The notes under the pieces were generated by a model. It made no database searches and was not told the origin of the DNA. It saw nothing but the letters and a program-made list of their open reading frames with translations. Positions 57,121 through 64,000 of a stretch of DNA of 64,000 bases are shown in pieces. The translations under genes were made by a program, and so were the position numbers. Numbering within the stretch: position 1 is the first letter of the stretch; each line of letters starts with the position of its first letter. The DNA is from Copromyces sp. CBS 386.78 (lineage: Eukaryota > Ascomycota > Sordariomycetes > Sordariales > Sordariaceae): positions 62,001 through 126,000 of the forward strand of contig MU839183.1 of assembly GCA_030685235.1 (NCBI GenBank), in the 5' to 3' direction.

Positions 57121-57763
57121 AGTTGCGTCCCGTTAAATATTATTTATATTTAACTTAAATCGGATTAGTATATAATTTTAATCTTAAGGTGGCGGTATAT
57201 AATTTTAATTTTATAGTAGCGGTAATAATATTCCTAGTATTTCTAATACTATTAATAACCTTCTTGCCGATATATTTACTGGTTATATTAGAAGCGGCTA
57301 GGGAATTATTAGGCGTAGTAGGAAAGGATATAGTAATATACCTTTTAATAATTATTATAATAATTTTAACTTCGACGAGTATTTATTTGCCGATAAATTA
57401 ATTAATTTTATTAATTTCTACTAAAAGCGTATTATTTATTACTGTACCGGTTATATTTAATTTAATTTAATAAATTATTTATATTATAATTATTACGATT
57501 ATTTATTTATATTATAACTATTACGATTATTATTACTAAGACCCCTGGTATTTTATTTCTTTTATATATATTCTTTTATACTTTTATATTCTATTATTTA
57601 TCTTTCAAATAAATTTTATTCGAAGCCTCTTTTATATATATATATTTATACCTTTATACTCTACCGCTACCCTCTAAGTAGTTCTTTATTCGAGGCTTTA
57701 TATATATATTAATTTATACTTCTATATTCTAATACTTATATTTTATAAATGTTATATATCTAA

Positions 57764-57771
57764 TTTAATAT
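57764..57771. repeat. Target-site duplication TTTAATAT of the second MITE
   Basis: Repeated at 58456-58463. Confidence 0.9.
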
Positions 57772-58455
57772 GAGAAAGTCTTTTCGGACTGTAGGGAAAG
57801 TCTTCAGAGACTGTAGCCCCACCCTTCCCGCGCGCCAAGGCACGCTAATGCACCCCAAAATTTGTGAACCAATCAAATCGCGCGCATCCATTCTAAGTCT
57901 CCACACTCTTATTCTTAGCGTCAGCAAACCGTACCGCGCCGCCCGCTGACAATCGCTGACAGCCGTGACAGCCGTTAAGATTCGTAACAGTCGCTAACAA
58001 CCAATCGCTAACAATCGCTAACAGCCGTAACAGCTGTTAAGAGTCGTAACAATCGCTAACAATCGCTGACAGCCGTGACAGCCGTTGAGACTCGTGACAG
58101 TCGCTAACAATCGCTGACAGCCGTGACAGCCGTTGAGACTCGTGACAGTCGCTAACAATCGCTGACAGCCGTAACAGCCGTTAAGATTTGTAACAATCGC
58201 TAACAACCAATCGCTAACAATCGCTGACAGCCGTGACAGCCGTTGAGACTCGTGGCAGTCGTTGACAATCGCTGACAGCCGTGACAGTTGCTAGTAATCG
58301 TAACAGTCGCTGCCAAAACGAGTGTGGAGATTCAAATGGATGCGAGCGATCTAATTGGCTCAAAAATTTTGGGGTGCATTAGCGCGCGGGAAGGGTGTAA
58401 GTGGGTGGGGCGACAGTGCCTGAAGACTTTCTCTACAGTCCGAAAAGACTTTCTC
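57772..58455. mobile_element. hAT-type MITE, second copy, with internal tandem repeat
   Basis: 684 bp; ends start GAGAAAGTCTTTTCGGACTG, the same family as the MITE at 28296, with an 8-bp duplication TTTAATAT. The outer 60 bp form an imperfect inverted repeat, and both MITEs share a following CCAAT...CGCATCCATT block. The interior is a 48-bp tandem repeat. Non-coding; a 63-codon frame inside merely reflects the repeat. GC-balanced within the AT-rich host element, hence a later arrival. Confidence 0.9.
57950..58310. repeat. 48-bp tandem repeat inside the second MITE
   Basis: About seven units built from AATCGCTGACAGCCGTGACA and CGTTGAGACTCGTGACAGTC, varying by transitions. The units have no spacers and no dyad palindromes like those of CRISPR arrays. 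Confidence 0.85.
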
Positions 58456-58909
58456 TTTAATATAGTACAAATAGAAAAAAACGGATTATCTAAATATTAA
58501 TTACAATATTATATTATAATATTATTTTTATAATATTTTTAGTATTATACGCGGGTATTATTTGGTAATTTCGTAATAATTTTAATTAATAGACGAATTA
58601 AGTTGGGTGTATTAAGCGTAGGTATATATATTATATATACCTTTAGCGTATTAGTATAGTGTACTAGCGCTATAATTAATTAACGGGTATAAAGGTAAAA
58701 TGTATATAGTCCGTACTTTTTAATATAGTCCTTATTAACGATCGCTATATTATTAATATTAGCGGTTATATTTAAGGGCTTCCCTTTAGTAGTCCGTATA
58801 TTTAGTATCGCTCGCTATAAGTAACCGTTAGACTTTGAAGATTCTAGCGAAGGCTTATAGTAGTTAAATTTGAAATGAAATTTAATTAATTAGAGGGTTC
58901 TCTTAGGCC

Positions 58910-59005
58910 GTCTAGGCTAGATGACTTTGTTTAGCCTAGATGTTCAGTCTAGCTAGATCAAATGTTTAGCTTAGATACTACCTTCTAGCCTAAATAGCAG
59001 CCTTA
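58910..59005. repeat. Right subterminal repeats (TAGCCTAAAT type)
   Basis: Copies such as GGCTAGATGACTTTG, TTTAGCCTAGAT, TTTAGCTTAGAT and TCTAGCCTAAAT, matching those inside the left end of the 13-kb element. Confidence 0.65.
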
Positions 59006-59134
59006 TTTTCCCGCTATAGTATACTTTGGGTTATATAATTGGGTAATTCAAATGGTAATGACCATTCAAAATAGTGAGTTTTACTGCTAAAACACGATAT
59101 TTTACATGACGGCTGCCACATGGGTGCCAGTAGG

Positions 59135-59181
59135 AAAACTGGGTGCCGGTAGGTTTGGGGTGGGTGTATCTAGGCTTCCTC
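59135..59181 (-). repeat. Right terminal inverted repeat of the 13-kb element
   Basis: Reverse complement of 46162-46208, ending TAGGCTTCCTC, followed by TTTATGTA. Confidence 0.93.
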
Positions 59182-59189
59182 TTTATGTA

Positions 59190-61111
59190 CCACGCTAGCG
59201 TCTATGTACGTATGTTGTCTATAATGCAAGTCTATATGCTATGCCATGTCGTAAGCGAATGCCTCCCTCTCTCCAGCCGTTAACGATTTTGCAAGTAACG
59301 GAAGCGTGATTGCCCGCAACCACGGTGAGGCACCGAGTCACCACCCGAGTGCGTGCTGATTCAGAGAGGAAAGTCGATGCAATATTGGAAGGCTACAAGT
59401 AATCTCACGTCGTTAGCAGACTGGAACCCCTCGGGAACGAGCTGGGAGAGCCAGGGGCTTACGTGATGTGTTATGTGATCTCATGCCTTAAGGCTTGCTA
59501 GGACCAGCAGGCTTTGGACCAGGTGGTTTCTCGTAGGCTCCGCGCTTCTCGTTTATGTTGCGGCAGATGATGGTGGTGATCTTGGATGTACACATTTTGG
59601 TGGTAACAGAGTGCATGTACCTAAGGTAAGGTAGTGAACGAGACCAATGGTGCTTGGTAGGTACCTCTAGGTAGATAAGATACCTTAGATGGAGCTTTTG
59701 ATTGTGGGAAGAAGAGGAAAGAAACCGACCAGCGGTTGTTGAACTTTAAATGGGGTGTTGAAGAAGAAAGGAAAAGACCTGAAGTAGAAGTGTGATGGAA
59801 GGATGGAAGAGAACGACAAAAAGTCCGATGATGATCCCGTGGAGGAAAGAAACCCGGCACGGCGACCAAAAAAAAACGAGGAATGGAAGAGAACGGAACA
59901 GGAACTAGAACTTGAATGGAAGAGAACACAACTCAATGGCAGACTGGAGACAGGAGACTGGAGACACCGACGGAGTTCTTATAAAGACTGACAGACAGAC
60001 CGACAGGCACCTTTTTGTCATTGAGGTAAAACCGCACCGGGTTTCCGGAACTTCAAGCCGGGGAAAGGTCCGGACGCCCCATGTTCCAACCAAGTATGTT
60101 CTTCGGGGTCTCCGGTTAAGGTACCTGACAATGAATGGTGAGGGGATGCAGACTGGATGGTTTTGAAACCATTGATGGTAAGGTACCTTTTTAACAACCG
60201 GAAGTCTGCGTTATCTTCAATGAAAGATCTCGTACCTCTATGCATGCCAAGCAACTGAAACAATATCACAAAAAACATGAACTCACAAGAGAGCGCAAAG
60301 CTTCCAGAATACTTGCTAGTTAGTTCCTTCGAAATGGAAGTGACAGCTCACTTCAACTGGGATCTTGGAATCCAAGACACAAGACAAGACAAAGAAACCA
60401 TGTGTTTTGGCCACCACGTGTATCAAATGCAAGCCTCATTTCCCCTATGAGCTGAAGGGGCTCGATAACGTGGGACTGGGATATGGGTTGTTGCTTGCAT
60501 TTGGTGCCCATGTGCTGGAGATGAAGTGCTTTTGCTGTTTCGAGATGGAGCTGCGCTTTGAGCGTGTTGTGTGAGGAACCTTGCATGACTCTTTGCAAGT
60601 GTTGAATATCGTCCCTTTGTGTTCTAGCCGACCCCAAGTTTCGTTTCGCAGGATTTCCAAGAGTTCTTCTCTATGGGATGCCTATATGGTGTTTGTGCTT
60701 GGTTGTTACCAGTGTCTTCCTGCGTCCCTGGAGTCATTCGCATGCATGCGGTTGCAGCTTGAGGTCGTCTGGCATTCGGACGGTTCTGGACTTCAGCGCA
60801 AGTACATCGAAGCCCGTACCAACCCCAACAGTTTTCCGGTAACCCAGAGTCCTAAGCTTCATTGTCCAGAACCTGAATAAACGGAAGGATTACCATAACG
60901 TAGGTACTTCTAGTGTCTGGACTGTATTCGAAGAGACGAACAGTTCCTTTCTGCCACCGAAAATTGTACGATACGGAATTCAGTTTATATAGTCGTGAGA
61001 CATCACCCATACGCTCGTACTACAACATCATCGCCTCCACCCCAAACAACAGATACCTCAACGAATTTCCCCAGCCCAGCTCTCAACCCTTACACCTCAA
61101 GCACCACCATC
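59190..61111. other. Intergenic region with a possible 35-aa frame
   Basis: GC-balanced, no convincing gene. A minus-strand ATG at 59595 opens 35 codons to a TAA at 59488 (MCTSKITTIICRNINEK, then PPGPKPAGPSKP). The sequence is protein-like and could be a terminal exon or a small gene, but no evidence decides it. A charged plus-strand frame at 59803-59991 is low complexity and unlikely to be translated. Confidence 0.4.
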
Positions 61112-61885
61112 ATGTGCTACATAAGGCTCCACGGCGGCATTACCTTCCAATGCGGTCACTTCCGCCACTTTCCGCAGGAATATCTTTACCACGACGCCTG
61201 TCCATTTATGGCATGCTTTTCATATTTGCTTAGGTCTTTGAACTCTCCCCTTTATGACCATAGAAACGGTCCCGGGACTCCCATTCCCTTCCCCTGCCCG
61301 ACTTGCATCCACGAAGAAAGGTACACGGCCATTATGGCGGATGGACCGATACGTACTACCACGTGGGTTCCGCGGAGGGAAGCTCAAGAGGAGCAGCCAG
61401 TGCAGCAGAAACTTGCCCCCGCCCAGGCTCAGGAGGGAAGAACGGTGCAGCAGCAGCAGCAGCTGGGACCAGTATCAGTACCAGTACCCGCCCCTGTACA
61501 GCGCGTGGTAAAGCAGGAAGAAAGGGAAGAAGCAACGGGACAAGCAGGCAGCGGACAAACGAGGGAGGGCGCAAAGAGGGACATGAAAGAAGATATAAGG
61601 GCGGACGTGCAGGTCATACTGGAGGACATGATGAAGAGCCTGATGGCAACTCCGATGGCAAGGGACTTGATGGTTCCTGATAGGATACAGTGGATTAAGG
61701 GGTACGCAATGCGGAGAACCTATTGGAAAATCCGAGAGGTGTTGAAAGAGGAAATGTACAAGGTGTGGATAATGGTTGAAGGGATTCTCAAGGAGGATAC
61801 GGACAAAGTGGCGGAGAAGATAAAACAGGAGATTGAAGACGAGGTGAAGAAGGAAGAAGTGGGCGTGGAAGTTAAGCGAGAGTAG
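61112..61885 (+). CDS. Hypothetical protein with Cys/His-rich N-terminus and charged helical C-terminus
   Basis: 257 aa if the ATG at 61112 (context CCATCATGT) is used; the frame is open upstream to 60995, but that extension is Pro/Ser/Thr-rich and non-coding in style. The N-terminus MCYIRLHGGITFQCGHFRHF plus CPFMAC and CPTC resembles the short Cys/His-rich starts common in small fungal proteins and may bind zinc. A glutamine-rich linker follows at about residues 85-125, then a highly charged, probably coiled-coil C-terminus (EEMYKVWIMVEGILKEDTDK, KKEEVGVEVKRE). I recognise no family. Codon use and Kozak context support a real gene. Confidence 0.6.
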   Translation: MCYIRLHGGITFQCGHFRHFPQEYLYHDACPFMACFSYLLRSLNSPLYDHRNGPGTPIPFPCPTCIHEERYTAIMADGPIRTTTWVPRREAQEEQPVQQKLAPAQAQEGRTVQQQQQLGPVSVPVPAPVQRVVKQEEREEATGQAGSGQTREGAKRDMKEDIRADVQVILEDMMKSLMATPMARDLMVPDRIQWIKGYAMRRTYWKIREVLKEEMYKVWIMVEGILKEDTDKVAEKIKQEIEDEVKKEEVGVEVKRE

Positions 61886-62355
61886 CGGCTTACTTTCCCA
61901 CCGGCAGTGAGATATAAAGATAGCCCTAAGATCTAGGTGGCTTACTCCCGGGGCGCGCGGCAGCGAGACAGCTGCGTCGAGGTGTTGTTTTTAAAAGGTG
62001 GCGGAGGTCCCTGGTTAAATGAGATGCCTACCTTGCTATTCGTCAGACTGCTTCCTCGATTATCGCTTGATGTATCGATCCATGTTTTCCATACCTAATA
62101 TCCATCTTTGGTGCCCGACTTGGGAGTTGGGTCCACATGAAATACCGCTGGGCATTATGCTTGTAGTGAGTGAGCGCCATGACAACGAGATTACCTCCTT
62201 GGGCACCCTGTCGGCAACTCGATATGGAAGAAGAAAGAGGAAATAGTGAAGCGAAACCAGTACCACTAGGCTTGTACCTAGTTTCGCGTTCTCGATTCTA
62301 TCCTTGTTACTTACGAATGAAGCGAGGGATGTTGGATGCCCACCTCGTTGCCTAG

Positions 62356-62717
62356 AGCTTGACCTCCTCCCCGAGGTAGCCGTCGCGGAGGAAGCCCGTG
62401 ATAGCTCAGCTCCTGGAAGCCAAGCCATCTACGAGTCCATTATGCGCCAATCGGTCCGCTACTCCATCATGGGCGACTACGCCCTCGCTATCCGTATCGA
62501 GAATCCCACGCCAGGCGCCTTCCTCAACGGCAACACTTGTGTGCCCTCGATGCTCGCCAAAATCGAAGCTATCACCAGCCATGTAGCACCGCGTCCGGAG
62601 CACTTGGAAACTACATATAGCAGCAGGAGGCCTGTTCCGAGACGTAGAGGAGGGCATCAAGGTATCGGGAGGTCCGCTTCGGTTTCTTCGTCCCGGTCGG
62701 TCGCGGAGGATGAGTAA
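62356..62717 (+). CDS. Probable terminal exon of a hypothetical gene
   Basis: A plus-strand frame reads ELDLLPEVAVAEEARDSS, then YALAIRIENPTPGAFLNG and a Ser/Arg-rich end finishing SVAEDE at 62717. A splice acceptor CCTAG at 62351-62355 could start the exon; the first in-frame ATG is only at 62442. Upstream exons were not found; a frame at 62019-62246 is one candidate. No family recognised. The codon style is coding-like, but the antisense strand is also open, so confidence is low. Confidence 0.35.
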
Positions 62718-63224
62718 CGTTTGGGACGACTCGGCCAATGGGAGCTCGCTCCGTTCGATTCTAACCTAAGACATCTGTTAGTCAATCCAGAATACAATGT
62801 GAGGTAAAGGGAGATGGAGGCCCTGGAGAGCGGAGAATAATGCACCTGAGGCATGACCATATGGAATCCTGTGTTCAAGAGGAGAAGATAATGCAGATGG
62901 AGTGGTCGAGGGCCAGTTCAGCATTTGAAGGGTAACCAAACAGGAAAGGGAAAGCTGACTGTAGTAAGAAAGGAGAAAGGAGATGTCAAAGGAAGAAAAT
63001 GCGGCGGCGAAACAAAAGTTGAGGCGGGCACGGCGGGGTACTCAATATGAATTTCCCGTCCACACAGGCTGCGGCAGGCATATGCACTGCAAACATCGCC
63101 GCTTCCTCACTGGACTTGCCTCTGTCCATTATCCAACCCCTTCTCTCTTTCCAATTTCCATTTTTCTTTCTTCCTCTCCTTCGGTCCTTCCTTCTTTCGT
63201 TCCTCACTTCCCCCCTTACCTACC
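62718..63224. other. Intergenic region
   Basis: No gene seen. Contains a pyrimidine-rich run (CTTTCTTCCTCTCC...) near 63165-63200, just beyond the end of the oxidoreductase pseudogene. Confidence 0.5.
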
Positions 63225-63800
63225 TTAGGTACCCCTAATGGTATCCGCCACCTTCTCCGCCACTGCATAAACAGTGCTGCATAAATGCGCCCCAGGAACC
63301 GAATCAACGGCATAACGCTCGAATCCACGACCCTCACTCGCCGGACTCCATAAACCCTCAACTCGGTATTCACCACGCCTCCATGTCCCAGCTCCCTCGG
63401 CATCAACGACGCCGTCCCCGACAGATAGATGCGCAGTCGTGCTAACGACCGTAGAGTATCCTTCGCCGTCCTTTGTAGATACTTCTAGATCCTTCTCCGT
63501 CGCCACCGCCGCCCCAGGACATGGAGACAGCTCGATAGGGTTGAAAGTGGACTGGACGACACGGCCTTGGTGCCGTGCAGCGCGCGCCCGAACTTGAACG
63601 CCTCGGTCGCGATGCTCAGATCGACGGGGTTGCTAAAGGTGTTGTACATGTAGTCGACCAGCGGCTCGGCATATAGATTACTAGGATCGAGAGTGATGGT
63701 CACCCGTGATAAAGGCTTGGTTAGTACAAGCAGGTAATAACCGCCGTTGCCGGCGAAGCGGATCTCAATGGCCGAGTTATCCTTACGGAACAGGGACGAG
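63225..63800 (-). pseudogene. GMC oxidoreductase, C-terminal part, frameshifted
   Basis: The minus strand encodes in sequence NGGYYLLVLTKPLSRVTI, DPSNLYAEPLVDYMYNTFSN-PVDL, FNPIELSPCPGAAVA, TTAHL, then SGTASLMPRELGHGGVV, LRVYGVRRVRVVDSSVMPLI and AHLCSTVYAVAEKVADTI. This is the ordered C-terminal half of a glucose-methanol-choline FAD oxidoreductase, with the HxSGTA block and the N-terminal side of its active-site region. The segments lie in different phases: shifts are needed near 63545, 63434 and 63285, with no splice signals. It is therefore broken, not spliced. The stop is at 63225-63227. Confidence 0.8.
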
Positions 63801-63809
63801 CCGAGGAGT

Positions 63810-64000
63810 TTTTGCTGTTGCCAAAGCCAAGATCACCTCCCTCAAAGCCCGCAAGGAAGTCACCCTCGCCGCCTGGCCGGCGCCCTCCACACGCCCCAGA
63901 CCCTCCAACGCGGCGGCGTCGGTCCCGCTGCCCTCCTCCAAAAAGCCAACATCTTCGTCCTCGTCGACCTCCCCGGCGTCAAGTCGGCTCCAACATGCAA
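63810..64000 (+). pseudogene. GMC oxidoreductase, middle part, inverted relative to the C-terminal part
   Basis: The plus strand reads SLKARKEVTLAA, then after a one-frame shift GALHTPQTLQRGGVGPAALL and NIFVLVDLPGV, then after another shift GSNMQ. This is the GMC signature region (ARKEVILAAGALxTPQLLQLSGIG...VDLPGVGSNMQDH). It should directly precede, on the same strand, the C-terminal part that lies on the minus strand at 63225-63800. The gene has been inverted at about 63800-63810 as well as frameshifted, and runs out of the window. Confidence 0.8.

Larger units (their letters stand above)
46162..59181. mobile_element. 13-kb RIP-decayed terminal-inverted-repeat transposon, family unassigned
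   Basis: 13,020 bp bounded by 47-bp inverted repeats, perfect as read, and the 8-bp duplication TTTATGTA. The interior is extremely AT-rich and holds two large decayed frames running away from each other from about 53.2-53.9 kb. Related TAGCCTAAAT motifs repeat inside both ends. A 684-bp MITE is nested at 57772. An 8-bp duplication is used by hAT, P, Merlin, KDZ and some other superfamilies; the size is far above a simple hAT. No transposase catalytic motif was recognised, so the superfamily is open. Composite or cargo-carrying forms are possible. Confidence 0.85.

Noticed and set aside
57950..58310. Possible CRISPR array
   Set aside because: The 48-bp units are contiguous, without unique spacers, and lie inside a MITE of a eukaryotic genome.
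46162..59181. Interpretation of the 13-kb element as a Starship or Maverick
   Set aside because: Starships have no long inverted repeats of this kind and carry a DUF3435 recombinase, and Mavericks make 6-bp duplications; neither fits the 8-bp duplication and no matching motifs were seen.

Overview
The window reads as chromosomal DNA of a filamentous ascomycete, most likely a Sordariomycete. Three things point there: short GT-AG introns in the coding genes, tandem HET-domain genes, and alternation of GC-balanced gene blocks with very AT-rich blocks. In the AT-rich blocks, repeats carry dense C-to-T and G-to-A change and in-frame stops that are mostly TAA or TAG, as left by repeat-induced point mutation (RIP). 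Species is not determined.

Layout. 1-4440: decayed Ty3/gypsy pol. About 4380-5720: an unidentified decayed minus-strand frame. About 6378-6694: a MITE. 6700-18114: an old RIP-decayed minus-strand Ty1/Copia element (LTRs 171 bp, target duplication CCATA), itself interrupted by a young intact Copia element at 8914-14531 (167-bp LTRs that read identical, target duplication GGTAT). 18115-24263: a gene block with an intron-containing tRNA-Ala(CGC), a broken C2H2 finger gene and a 601-aa Gln-rich Scp3-like gene. 24269-30411: a RIP-decayed minus-strand Copia element (168-bp LTRs, duplication GAATT) carrying a hAT-type MITE at 28296-28890. 30417-35839: a gene block with a TA-flanked MITE and an AKR7-type aldo-keto reductase gene. 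35848-39454: a RIP-decayed hAT transposon (8-bp duplication GTCTCGTC). 39463-46153: two tandem paralogous HET-domain genes. 46162-59181: one 13-kb RIP-decayed unit with 47-bp perfect terminal inverted repeats and an 8-bp target duplication TTTATGTA, with two large decayed frames pointing away from each other and a second MITE of the same family. 59190-64000: a sparse block with one or two hypothetical genes and a GMC oxidoreductase pseudogene broken by frameshifts and an inversion.

How it fits together. Host genes sit in GC-balanced islands and transposons form the AT-rich blocks between them. The intact Copia element shows no RIP. It has a gag frame and a pol frame overlapping in -1 phase, a GGGTTTT heptamer two codons before the gag stop, and a primer-binding site complementary to the anticodon arm of initiator tRNA-Met; the decayed Copia element it interrupts has a RIP-altered copy of that same primer site. 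The HET genes are candidates for allorecognition or regulated cell death. The least explained object is the 13-kb inverted-repeat unit: its ends and target duplication are clear, but I could not assign its decayed proteins to a transposase family.
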